Below are positions 1-11,422 of a DNA stretch of 64,000 nt, piece after piece; position 1 is the first letter of the stretch; every line of letters starts with the position of its first letter. Source of the DNA: Glomus cerebriforme. Its lineage: Eukaryota; Glomeromycota; Glomeromycetes; Glomerales; Glomeraceae. Position numbers and translations under genes: made by a program. The notes below the pieces were generated by a model. That model was not told the DNA's origin, ran no database searches, and saw only the letters and a list, made by a program, of their open reading frames with translations. The DNA is taken from the NCBI GenBank assembly GCA_003550305.1, contig QKYT01000062.1, positions 178,772 to 242,771 of the forward strand, written 5' to 3'.

Positions 1-134
1 ACTACTTTTCCACCTTTTGACTTTGGTGTGATATCAACTGATCCTATACTATTTGATTCAGCACTACAAAATAATGTAACTTCCCACTGATGTCCACCAT
101 CCGTAAGTTGAGTATGTGTAGATTTTAAATACAT
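1..134 (-). CDS. 5' end of an unknown gene (partial, cut by window edge)
   Basis: An ATG at 134-132 on the minus strand opens a frame that stays open to the left edge of the window (44 codons plus two bases). The peptide starts MYLKSTHTQLTDGGHQWEVT and continues through a FCSAESNSIGSVDIT stretch. Codon use and the polar composition look more like coding sequence than the surrounding A/T runs. No domain was recognised and the rest of the gene lies outside the window. The ATG may be an internal methionine of a later exon, because the sequence just upstream (TTATTAAA) does not decide the start. Confidence 0.45.
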   Translation of the reverse strand, partial: MYLKSTHTQLTDGGHQWEVTLFCSAESNSIGSVDITPKSKGGKV

Positions 135-3100
135 TTTAATAATAGTGGGTAAAGTTTAAAAGGTACTATGACGAAAAAGTTGAAATGTAATATTTTGAAA
201 TTTACAGCAAAGTTAGTTTAACCTTACTAAAATAAAATAACTTTTGTTTTTTTTAATAGATTTCTTTTAAAAGCTTTATTGTTTTTTTTAAAGAAAAAAA
301 AATAAAATTGTCCCAGACAAGTTTATAAATAAAAAAAAAAAACAAAGAGAAGAGTGGAAATGGAGTGAAAGTTTTAAGTTTAATAAAGAACAAAGTTTAT
401 TACGATAAAACTGACACCAATAGGGGGATATGTAATACTAATTTTGGTTTTTTGTGTCTTAAAAGACTTGTGTAATGAGAAAAGGAAAAGGAAAAATTAA
501 AGGAAAAGATGAACGAAATTACACGAGAAAAAAAAATATTAAATCAAACCCGAGTAAAAAAAAAAAAAAAAAAACTTTATTTGTTACAACTATTTCTTTT
601 TATATTTATAACAATATAAAGTATAATGATCATTTATCATTTGAACTGAACCATTAAAGGAAATTTTATAGGGATTAATTTGTGTTCATTCTTGTTACAT
701 GATTATAGTTTCGCGTGGTTTTAATGATTGTCTCGGAAACGATTCCTATAACCTTTTTTGTTTTAAAACTCGCTTTTTTCTATGTAATAGTATGTTTAGT
801 AATTTCTTTATGATAAAATAAATTTGCATATTCTGCATTAAAAATGATTTGATAACTTATAAATGTTAAATAAGATTTGTATAAATGCGCACTTTAAATG
901 ACGCATCCCTACGCAAAAGTCCGTTATACATAATTTACTTGATCTTATTTGTAACACAAGGCCACAAGCAAATAAATGCAACCTGTAGCGATCTATAATT
1001 AATTCACATTAATTGTGTGAGGGAAATTTTACGTTATTAAAGAATTATCTGAACTTTGTTCTCTAAAGAGGAGTAAGCGTTTTACAATGACTCATTGTTA
1101 TTGGTAAATTCAAGTATAGTAAAAGTAATTAGAAGTAACGGCCCGAATTAGTACCGAAATTTCAAAAGAATTCAAGAATTTACATTAATTTGGTTTAATA
1201 ATAAACAATAAAATGATTAAAAAGAAAACAAAATAAAACGAAATAGGAAAATTTTAAAAATTTGGGGGGGGGGTAAATTTAACAAAAATAAATTTTTCGT
1301 TGTTTAAAAATAATCACCTGAATTATTATTATTTAAATGATATAGAAGTTAATGTAACATATTATGTCATATGAGGTGATCATACTCGTGATAAATATTA
1401 CTTAGCAAATACTAAGTCAGGTACTAGAGTTTCTGCAAAGCGCAAGGGCTATATGTACACGTGCTTGGCAATCCGCACCTGCAACTAGCATAATTCTAGC
1501 GCATATGATTCAATTCCAAATTTTTACCAGAATTATGATGATCTCACACATTTGAAACATTTAAATGTTTCATCAAAGAGTTTTATTCCGAAATAAACAT
1601 TTCAACTGTTCATGTTTCAGATGTTTTCTTTCATATTATCAACTTGGTAAACTAACCTTTCGTTTTTTCAATTAGGCTGCATAAATAATTAAATCAGGTC
1701 ACAAATGATGAAATATTTTTTAAAAAGTTTTCCATAAAAGACCATTAAATATCTTTATTATTAAAAAATATTCGTTCTTTGTTTTTTTTTATCAATTTTA
1801 TCAACAAAATTTTGCCAATTGTCAAATGAACTCATTATATAGAAATTTGAATAGAATTTATGGTAAAAGGATGATACAAAAAATTTGAAGATAAATTAGA
1901 TAAATTCCAACAAATGAATTCATTTGAAATTAAATTAGCACAAAAATTTTTTATTGGATGAAAATTTCATGCGGGAAAACATTATGTAAACATTATTATT
2001 ATCATTATTAAATGAAGTGACTGAAAATTTCGTGAAACATGTAATATTATATTACATTAGTAGGTGTATATTTATAAATTATAATAAGTATTTTTAATTA
2101 ATTAATTATTATTACCGAAATTTAAATTTCCTTTTTTAATTTAATAAATATGCACTCCACAAAAAGTTTTCATGCATAACACATATCATAATTTATAATA
2201 ATATAAAATTTACCTAAAATATCTTTTTTTTACTAAAGTACTCGCAGGAATTAAAATATTTTTATTCGATGAAAATAATGAGATTTGAAGAAATAATTTA
2301 GATTAATATGCAAAGAATTATATACAAATATTTGATTCTCGGTTCTACACGATCCGTAATAATAAAGTAATAATAAACCATGATCTATATAAAATCTTAA
2401 AATAATAAAACATGGGATATTTTTACATATTTTACATATTTTACATGGGTAGAGCGAAGAATATTTTAAAGAAAATAATTATATAAAGAATGAACTAATA
2501 AAGTTTAAACTTTAAATAATTTGTTACAATACATATAAAATGATGTCATTTTGCTTTTATAATTTAAGGGAAATTGGATTTACAACACAGACAATCGCAT
2601 TAAAATTAAAATTATATTTTGACAGATAAAATATCTTTTAGCGTACCAAGAAAAGATAATACAAAAGTCTTAAAACCCATAATTAAATTAAAGGTGGGAC
2701 GAAAAAAATAACATTTACTGTAAAGTACAATGGAAAAATCCTTTTGACTTATTCTAATATATATGGCGAGATTTTTTTTTAATCAGGTGAAATAATTTTC
2801 TTTTCTCGATTTGGGTATTAAAAGAATTTTTGATTGTTACATTCTTATCGTTATCACATTCAATGTATAAAGTTTATTACTAAATAAGATTATCTTTCTT
2901 CGGAATAATTATTATAATTACGATATTCGTCAAATAATAAATTAAAATTCGTAGATTCTAATAATTCTAATTATCGACTGCGTTTATATTTATAAATAAA
3001 TATTTATTAAATAATTTACTGTCTTCTTTTACTTGTAAAGAATTTCAATTAATGAACATGAGGTTTTCATTCAAATTAAAAAAAAAATTCGTGGTGAATT

Positions 3101-3918
3101 CCAAACAGAGGCTTATAAAGTCATGATATTATATTATTTCTATGAATATTCTTTTTATTTTATTTTTTATTTTTTCTTTTGTTTTCTTTTTTTGACACCA
3201 TTCACAAATGGGCATAACAAATAATCATGGTTATACAAATTTTCTTTTTATTTTGTGACCACGGCTGTTAGTCTGTAATGTCTGTTAGTAGTGCTGTTAA
3301 ACTGCTGTATGACAATCAACAATAGACTTTACCACGCGTAACATTAAACTTTTTTTTTTTTTTTTTTTTTTTATATATATAAATAGTGTTTGTTAAATAC
3401 ATAAAATATTTTACCCGCAGTTTTATAACTCTTTTCATTAATCTTTTTAATTTATGATCAGATAATATAATTTTTAACATATCATATTCCTTTTTTATTT
3501 TCGTTTTTATTAATTTATAATGGTTTAAGATTTTTACCTGTTACCTGTTCTTTATTTCGTCATAAATACTTTATTTAGAAATATCGCCATTAAAGTTTTC
3601 GAAAATCCTAATTATATAAAGTTAATTCCCGATTTTTTTTTAAAATAACATAGCCGTTTATATCAAGTATATATAATTTCTTTTTGTCACGCAATTTTTC
3701 CAATTTTTTCTCTCTCTCTTTCTTTCTTTCTTTCTTTTTTTTTTTACACAAGTGATAGTTCAGTACACTTTCTTGATATATTTTTTTTTATTCTAAACAA
3801 AACCTACATTATCCTCTTATCCTTTTAAAGGTAATAGGGTTTTTTTTTTTTACTTTTTTTTATTTCAAGTTGATTCCAAAAATACGAAATAGATTTTTAG
3901 CGTTTACATTGCTACTTA
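135..3918. other. Intergenic, A/T-rich, no gene seen
   Basis: About 3.8 kb with long A and T runs (for example poly-T near 3350-3372 and 3737-3746) and no exon chain with coherent splice phases. A lysine-rich open frame at 475-657 is a by-product of A-rich sequence and is not called. A short direct repeat of a TTTTACATA motif occurs near 2420-2446. The last few hundred bases before 3919 are pyrimidine-rich, as expected for the leader of the following gene, but no defined promoter element can be named. Confidence 0.6.
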
Positions 3919-6354
3919 ATGGACGGTAATAATATGCCAGAGGTAAAGAACTACATAATGCAGTTGAGCGATTATTCGTTTCTTGGTAAGTTTAAATATT
4001 TAAATAGCAGAGAAGGAGTTTGAATGAATAATTTAAAGTATATATATGTATATGCCTATGTAAACTGTGTATTAATATTAAATTTGATAATATAGAACGA
4101 TCAGTTCATGAAATTTATATATGGATATGGTTTATTTTACATGTGTGGAGGGTAAGTATTCGATTAATTGGTTTTGAATTTGAAGTAATTTTTTCTCTAA
4201 ATTTTTTTTTTTTTTATCAAATAGTGCGATGGATTTGCAGCTTTAAGATGGAAACGTATAATATCATTTGAATTAAAATCATTCGTTACCATATTCATAT
4301 TGATCGCATTACCTTTAGAATCTTTTTATGATATCGTATCTGTGAGTAATTTTTCTACTTTATGTATGTTTCTATTTTATTATAATATTATTATATTTTA
4401 ATTAATGTTTAATTCACTCCATGGGACGTTATTAAATAGACGAAGATAAAGTATGTAGAAGGGTTTTATTTGTTTCCAAATGCAGATCATGTGATAAGGG
4501 CAAAACCAAAATGGTTATGGTCAGAAGAGGATCAATTATGGTTTATACCAAGTTATTATTTATTAATGGCTGGACTTGGTTTTCAAACGTGAGTATTCCT
4601 TATATTCCTTAATAAAGAAGGAAACCCTTTTATTACTATAGGGAAGAGAGATACTAATCATTATAATAATTATTATTTTTTTTTACTACGTGTAGGATTA
4701 CTTTGTTCTTATTACAATGTTTTTGGAATTATTTAACACACTCAATCGCAAAAATATCGTTTATGTCAAGAGGAGAATTTACGCTTTATATCGTATGGGG
4801 ACTAATATGTATTGGAATATTTCCAATACTACCCTACGTATTCAAAAATAATGAATTATTGTTGGAGGTAATTTTTATTTATTATATCATTTTTATAATC
4901 ACATTTTTGATTTTATTAACTTTTTATTTACTTTATTATATTTGGGTATATTAGGTAATACCACAACTAGTATATGCAACACAATTGTTAATTTTAGTAT
5001 TACTTGGTATACGTACGCATGTGAAATTTAATGGATTGATTAATATAACTGCCTCATTTAAAAATTCGACAAATATCATTGCGAAAATAAGATATTTTAT
5101 TGATATGAATAAGTTATTAACTACATCACTTGCTATTACTACTGTATCATTTTATTTATTAAGTATTGATCTTTTAACATCCGCTAAAATTATTAATCAT
5201 TCCAAGTTTGCAAGGTAATTTATAAGAATTTAACTTTATTATTATTATTATTATTATTACTATTATTATTATTTCTATTTTTATTTATTTTATTTTAAGA
5301 AGTATAAAATACTAATTTTTTTTTTCTCACTTCATTCTTTGAAATATGTTATTATAGTGATCTCTTGATTGCACATGCTAATTTTGCAGCAGTAGTAGAA
5401 TGGTTAGCATTAATACTTATATTTTATCCCAGAAAAGGATTTGTTGGTACAGGAGCTGGTGGATCTTCGTTTAATACGAATAATGGTTCAAGCACTGTTG
5501 GTCCATCATCATCACAAATTTCCCATACGACTAATATGAAATTAAATAATGTACCTCCTGGTACTGGTACCGGTAATAATGTTAACATTGATGAAAAACA
5601 ACAAAGACATTCATCAATAACTAATATTAACCAAGTGAACCAATCAAATGACAATTATCCATCCGCTATTAAAAGTGTACAACTTAATCATGATTCAAAT
5701 AATAATAACGTTGATGATACTGTAAAAGAAAGTTCACAAAAACCGACAATACAAAAACAACCATCATTTAAACGATTTAAAAAGAAATCCGCATCACCAT
5801 CTCCTTATTCAGATAGTAATTCAGATCTTGGTAATAGTTCAGATAATAATGAAGGAAATTCTAAGTCAGTACCTTACCTTAAACGTAATATATCAATAAG
5901 TAAAGATGGAAAAATGGTATATGGTGAAACAAAACCGTTGGGTAAAGTAAAGGGAGCAGAATTTGTTGCCGTTGAAAAAGCTGATCCTAGTTTTATACCA
6001 AGTTATTATTTTTCAAATGATATTAAAGATAGAAATGGTCATGTAGTTAGAATACCTTCCTTACTTAATGATAAAAGGTCCGATGATGATGATGATGATA
6101 ACATTGTAGGAAAAGGAAATAGCGGTGGTGGTGGTAGTTTTCAACAAGGAATTACACAAGGAGTAGTGCAACAAGAAGGTGGTAGTGGCGGTTCTCAACA
6201 AGGAATTATACAAGGAATGGTACAACAAGAAGTAATAGTACCACAACAAGGTACTATACAAGAAAATAATAATGCTGTTATAGGAAACGATGATAAACAA
6301 GATTCTGATGGTGATGATGAAGATGATGATGATGGATACTTTTATGCTATGTAA
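3919..6354 (+). CDS. Multi-pass membrane protein with long disordered acidic tail, 605 aa, 7 exons
   Basis: Exons: 3919-3985, 4096-4151, 4225-4341, 4440-4588, 4696-4867, 4955-5214, 5358-6354. Every intron is GT-AG and every phase closes. The first ~290 residues contain about seven hydrophobic segments (for example IYIWIWFILHVW, FVTIFILIALPL, YIVWGLICIGIFPILPYVF, LLTTSLAITTVSFYLLSIDLL and VVEWLALILIFY). This gives a 7-TM-like core. From residue ~300 the protein is low complexity: Asn/Ser-rich, then Gly/Gln repeats with QQGI(T/I)QG(V/M)VQQE repeated, ending in an Asp run and YFYAM. The layout resembles a sensory or receptor-type 7-TM protein with a cytoplasmic tail, but no family signature was recognised. 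Each short intron has a T-rich 3' end. The function is unknown; the gene model is solid. Confidence 0.85.
5236..5273. repeat. (TTA)n microsatellite inside an intron
   Basis: A run of TTA/ATT triplets lies in the sixth intron of the membrane-protein gene (5215-5357). It does not touch the coding phase. Confidence 0.85.
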
Positions 6355-8201
6355 ATCTTTGTTTTTTTATGAATTTTCTCTTTTTTTATTAATTAATTGT
6401 TATTATTATAATTATTATTATTACTAGAAAGTAATAAGGATGTGCAATATTGAACATATTATGTTGATAGAAAAAAGGAATTAATATTATTATATATTAT
6501 TATATATTTTGGTGTCTAAATGTAATATTTAATATTTTGTTATATGTATTATTTTTTTTTCTTTTTTTAAAAAAAAAAAAGTTAAGATTGTTATTATATT
6601 AGTTTTAAGAGAAAAATTTTTTAATCAAAAAAAAAAAAAAATAAAGTTTTTTTTAAAACATCCTTAAAACACCATCCTGAATTTTTAAACTTTCGATCGA
6701 TTCTAGCATACCCATGATTTTAAAATTACAAGGGCTGATAGCCTGATACGTCACAAAGGTCACGTGCTTGAAAATTCGGTTTTATAAAACAATTGATCAA
6801 AAAAAAAAAAAAAAAAAAAATTTTTTCTCACAATGCCAATGAAGTAATTGAACAACTTGAAAGAAAATCCTTATTTAACAAGGAACGCCTTACTTGAATT
6901 TGACAGGAAGGATAACATAACAGAAGAAGAAACAATAACAGAAGAGAATCAAGAGAAATTATAGTTTTCAGTAACGTATCACTTGAAAGATACCACAAGA
7001 GAAACGAAGGCTTAAACATCTGTCCATTTAAATGATTTAATTAAGGGAAAATTTATAATATCATGGGAGTTTTGGGCTAGATGATAAGAAGTTGGAGCAA
7101 CTAACTTACAGTAAATGTTATATCAAATTGGACAATACTGTTGGTAATAATAGCCGATATCACAATTATACCAAGATAGGTTCCGCCACCTAGAGTACCG
7201 CAACCAAGAATGAATATAGAAGTGGGAATAAGTGAGACTTTTGAAAGTTTGATGGGTCTGGCGGGAAAATAGTTGTTTCTAAACAGGCAAATTTTATTAG
7301 AAGTTTATTTGGCGATAAAGATGGTTCCTCGGGTAAATGGTATCGCTGCAATGGTTGCATTACTTTATTTACGTAATAACCAAGTTCCAACCAAACCCAG
7401 CACTAAATATACCAAACCCCGCTATCAAATACATTAGCCAACACGATACCAAATATTGCGATTTCTTTTGAAACAGCGCCAGCATCAGCAGCAGATTTAT
7501 TAATAATACTAGTATAGATTATAGTAGATTCACTGGCTCCTTCAAACATTGCTTGTATTACAGCGAACTTACTCTTTAATCCCAGAGGTGTTCCCGTTGG
7601 AATTAGATCCTGAAGTGGATTTATCTTTCATCAAAAAAAACCAGTTTCTTTATCTTTTTTACATCAAATCCGATTAATGTCAATATAGAGATTAGAGAAG
7701 CATTGTATTTCTGGTGTGTATTTCTTTCATGTTTTGCTGTTACATTATTATCAGCACTTCTTAAATTTTTTTTTTACATTTTTTTTTTTTACTGGCATTC
7801 TGACAATATCCGAAATTATTTCCCAATTCACTAGTAGAATAATCTTTTCCTAAAATCTAAATCACAATTAAAAATTTTTAGAAGTTTTTTAAAAAAAATT
7901 CTTAGAAAAACAAATGTATTATCTGCTTTAAGTTCATAATAAATTGAGATAAAGCCCGATGTGGGCAAAACCTTATTCATTTTTAAAATTTTTTAAAGAG
8001 TAAAAAGACACATCCTAGACCATATGATGTGGATCCCCGTGTCATTCACGTTTCTTATCCGCGGATATCTGCGGATTGGATTTTTTAATCCGTTTTCTAC
8101 CGATGACAGTAACACCACTAATTTGATTGGCTCCATTAAAAAATCACACTTTTTTTTTATAAATTAACATGTTTTAATAACGTAAGAAAATTTTTGTTAC
8201 G
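6355..8201. other. Spacer with decayed coding fragments
   Basis: Sequence between the membrane-protein gene and uS19m. 6355-6660 is A/T-rich 3' flank. 6830-7760 has a visibly higher G+C content and broken open frames on both strands (see the separate pseudogene entry). Around 8055-8085 a near-palindrome built of ATCCGC/GCGGAT blocks occurs, of unknown meaning. Confidence 0.5.
7080..7660 (-). pseudogene. Decayed gene fragment, membrane-protein-like, family not recognised
   Basis: Read on the minus strand, 7660 to 7080 gives long stretches of plausible protein interrupted by stops and frame changes: SKFAVIQAMFEGASES, SAADAGAVSKEIAIFGIVLANVFDSG, then a stop, then a 66-codon open frame (7390-7190), and finally GTLGGGTYLGIIVISAIITNS (in two pieces). 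The hydrophobic, small-residue-rich segments suggest a former transporter or channel subunit. No start, no coherent splice chain and several in-frame stops were found, so it is called a relic. A short coding-like stretch also exists on the plus strand at ~6840-6965 (ENPYLTRNALLEFDRK), which could belong to the same or another relic. Confidence 0.4.
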
Positions 8202-8721
8202 ATGAAACCTACTCTTAGTTTGTTAAGTCGTTCGGCTTGGAAAGGTATTATCGTAATGTTTCTTTTAATAATAAAAAAAAAATTCAATCTTAAAATTTAT
8301 AACCTTTTTTTTTTTCAAAATAGGTCCTTTTTTTGTAAAATTTCCTGGTAACAATCGAATAAATTTTTAATATAATACAATTATTTTTCACCTTTTAATC
8401 TCACGATTAAAAAAAAAAAAAATTGAATTAAAATTTTACTTGTTTTAAATGCTTTTCTTCATAATTATTATTCCCTTCCTTTAATATATAATATCAATTA
8501 AATTGTTAGGATTACGCCAGGCTCAAGAGACAAAAGCTCCTATAAAAACCCAAGCAAGATCATGTACAATTCTGCCAGCATTTATTGGATTAAAATTTTT
8601 GGTACATAATGGTAAAGATTACGTACCTGTTACTATTACAGAAGAGATGATTGGACATAAATTAGGAGAATTCTCTCCTACTAGAAAGAAATTTACTTTT
8701 AGAAAGACTAAAAATAAATAA
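8202..8721 (+). CDS. RSM19: Mitochondrial small-subunit ribosomal protein uS19m, 92 aa, 3 exons
   Basis: Exons 8202-8244, 8324-8347 (only 24 bp) and 8510-8721, joined in phase. The protein starts [19 protein letters not shown] and carries the uS19 core: [20 protein letters not shown], then [22 protein letters not shown], ending TKNK. The [12 protein letters not shown] block is the S19 signature. The length (92 aa) and the N-terminal LLSRSxWKGP block agree with the yeast mitochondrial form Rsm19 as I know it, so this is the nuclear-encoded protein imported into mitochondria, where it binds the head of the small ribosomal subunit next to uS13. The basic, Arg-containing N-terminus can act as the targeting signal. 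Its stop lies 141 bp from the stop of the convergent SEL1-repeat gene. Confidence 0.93.
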
Positions 8722-8862
8722 AAGTTGAAGTTTATTATATAATACTGTAAATCATTAATATAACGTTACTTTATACAAGTAAAAAATAAAACAAAAAAAT
8801 TTATACAAATTAATAGTATATATTATTAATTCTATATAATATTGATATTTCTTTTTTGAATA

Positions 8863-9912
8863 TTAACTTTTCGCCCAAATATGTTCAAGAGGAACTTCAC
8901 TTAATTGACCATTAGAAACCAATTCTTTAGCTTTTTTCTCAAAAAGAGTCCAAGCTCGATCTTTTTCACCACCATTATAAGCTCTTTTTAAATATAATTC
9001 ACCTTTATGAAAATCTTGTTCTACATCATAAAGTCCATTAAGATAAACTTTACCTAAAATGTACATTGCAGTAACATATCTTTTTTTATTTGCCGCAGAT
9101 AATAGTCTTTTAATACCTTTTTCAACTCTTTCTTCTTTACTTAAATTTGAATGTTCAAGTAAAAATTTACCGTATACAGTTTCCCAATATCCATCATCAA
9201 ATAAATAATCAGCACATAATTTATAATATTGATCAGCTAATTCATAATTTTGTAAATATTCGTGACAGTGACCCATCCAATATAATACTTCATAATCTAT
9301 TTGAATTGTTTGTTTCGATAATGGTTCTAAAATTGACAAAGCTTCAGAATACTTCGATAATTTTATGTATGATTTTGCTTTATTAAATTGTTCTTTACTA
9401 TAATTAATGAGAAGAAGTGAAAGAATTAGAGATTTAGAATTAAGAAATTGTTTAATAATTAATATGTATGTATTTATATAACTTACTCGAAATCTGTTAC
9501 TGTAAGTACGAATTCTAAAGATGGTTTATTCGTTTGTACTTCAGACGTTAATTGGGTCAATTTGGCCGATTTGGTCGATTGAGTTGATTTAGATGATTTA
9601 TTATTAAGTTTTCTCTTTATACTATGATTAAAAAATCAATAAAAATACTAATATATTAAATTTAAGTCTATTCAAAAAAAAAGAATAGTATTAAAAAAGA
9701 TTTAGCCAAAAAAAGTTAAAAATGTCTTTGAATTAAGACTTTACAACTTTTTTTTAAAAAAAAGAATAATGTACAAATAGTATATATGCTTACAAAAAAA
9801 TCTTCATATTGACAATCTGATAAATTGAATATTTTGATTTCTTGTTCCGTGTTCCTTCTTCTGATTTTTCGTTTGGTAAATCTAAAGATTGTTTTGATTT
9901 GGCTGACTGCAT
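8863..9912 (-). CDS. SEL1/TPR-type repeat protein, 262 aa, 3 exons
   Basis: Exons on the minus strand: 9912-9794, 9621-9487, 9397-8863; phases close. The first ~90 residues are basic and Ser/Thr-rich (KSSKSTQSTKSAKLTQLT). The rest is helical repeats: KEQFNKAKSYIKLSKYSEAL, YWMGHCHEYLQNYELADQYY, and a clear SEL1-like block, AMYILGKVYLNGLYDVEQDF followed by HKGELYLKRAYNGGEK. SEL1/TPR repeats are scaffolds for protein interaction; no catalytic domain is visible. SEL1-repeat proteins are numerous in Rhizophagus-type fungi, which fits. The 9794 donor (T-run then GTAAGC) is the least certain splice site; it is chosen because it closes the phase. Confidence 0.75.
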
Positions 9913-11422
9913 TGATTAATATTAATGAAAAAAAAAAAAAATGAACCGAAAGAAAAACGGGAGTATATATAAAAAAAACGGGATTTTTATTTTACTTAAA
10001 AAATACCGATTTTCAAAAAAGAAAATCGATTTTCTTTGGAGAAAAAAAAATTAAGGAGATGTCTAATATATAATCAATTATTTTAAACCTAATATAAAAC
10101 GGTTTTTGTTTTCCCTAGATCAATTATTATAAAATAAAATGATTCATTTAAATGATTCCTTTTTTTGGATTAATAAAAAAAACAGTTTTATAGAAAGGGA
10201 ACAAAATAAAAAAAATTTGAACGTCAAAATTCCATCATTCCTTAAAAAAAAAATATATATATATATGATTTTTTTTATAGTATCAGCTGATAATTGGTTT
10301 TCATACTATATGAGAAAGATGCGGTACGTAATTTGTTTTTCGAACTCTTTGTTTAGTATAAATAAAACAAATAAAAAAAGAAACAAACACTATATTAAAC
10401 TATAAAATACTTAAAAAGTCATACCGCAAATAATTGGTTTGAGGTTACAATTACAAATCATTTATATAATGGGTTGTTCCTTTACTAATTATGGGAATTT
10501 TTAAGCCCGAAAATCATTCGACTGGTATATAGAATTCCATTTCGTCAATCAGGAAATTTTTAACAAAAAGATTATATATTATGGATATGTTATTATAAAG
10601 TCTAAATAAAAGTTTATACATGTGCAATTGCGCATTTTATGTACGTACATAAAATTTACTACAATATTGCGTATATTATAATATATTATATAATGAGTAT
10701 TATATATATCCACAAGAATTGTGATTTTCTTGGGGGGGTTTCCTTTTGTTTCTATTTTTTTTATCATAAATGATTGTTTTTTTTCAAAAATGAATTTTAT
10801 AAATCATTATATTAATCTAGTAAATATTGAATGAGAATTCAAATTGTACAACATTTTTTTATAAAACAAACATAAAATTTGTACTTATTTCATTTATTTG
10901 ATTCTTATTAAATGTATCGAAATTTCATTTAATGCATAACGCAGATTGTGATGCCAATGCGAAAAAATAATGACACATTTATGACTATTGACAAGTTTTA
11001 AACCAAGTTTTTAATCCATCCAAAATTTTTGTCTAAATATCTCTATTGCATAATTCTGAGTTCAAAAATTCTCCGAATGGTTGTCTTGTAAAACAAGTAA
11101 AAATTATAAAATCGGTCTAACAACTATTGAATACTACCAGAATTGTATTCATTATCTCATAATGGCGTTCTTATGCATAAATGTTCGAATCTTCCCCCAT
11201 CGATCACAAATTTAATATTGCTAAATATGGTGTTTTGGCAAAAACTCTGTCGTTCTAGGTACGTAAGCTTTATTGCATACGATTACACAGTTTTAATTAT
11301 CACGTGCAATTCAATAAATTAAACTGCACGTGATCATCAATTAATTTAATTGTTTTTTTTTTTATCTTGTACACAAAATAAATACGTATATACAAAAAAT
11401 TTTTTTTTTTTTAAAGGCGTAT
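9913..11422. other. Intergenic, no gene seen
   Basis: A/T-rich spacer between the start of the SEL1-repeat gene and the 3' end of the SOSS-B gene. An open frame at 10139-10405 (88 codons) is Lys/Asn/Phe-rich and is considered chance. A perfect 10-bp stem at 11299-11334 is listed separately. Confidence 0.55.
11299..11334. repeat. Inverted repeat with CACGTG cores, 3' side of the SOSS-B gene
   Basis: ATCACGTGCA at 11299-11308 is followed after 16 bases by its exact reverse complement TGCACGTGAT at 11325-11334. Each arm contains the palindrome CACGTG, the E-box core bound by bHLH factors. It lies ~90 bp beyond the stop codon of the minus-strand gene. It could form a 3' hairpin, be a small mobile-element end, or be a paired factor site. 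Confidence 0.6.

Noticed and set aside
475..657. 60-codon Lys-rich open frame
   Set aside because: Composed of A-run codons (KGKGKIKGK, KKKKKK) with no other sign of a gene.
5424..5654. Minus-strand frame inside the membrane-protein gene
   Set aside because: Complement of low-complexity Gly/Ser/Asn codons of the real exon.
7420..7600. Idea that the relic is a V-ATPase proteolipid
   Set aside because: EIAIFGIVLANVF is reminiscent of the proteolipid EAVAIYG helix, but the neighbouring segments do not align; left unnamed.
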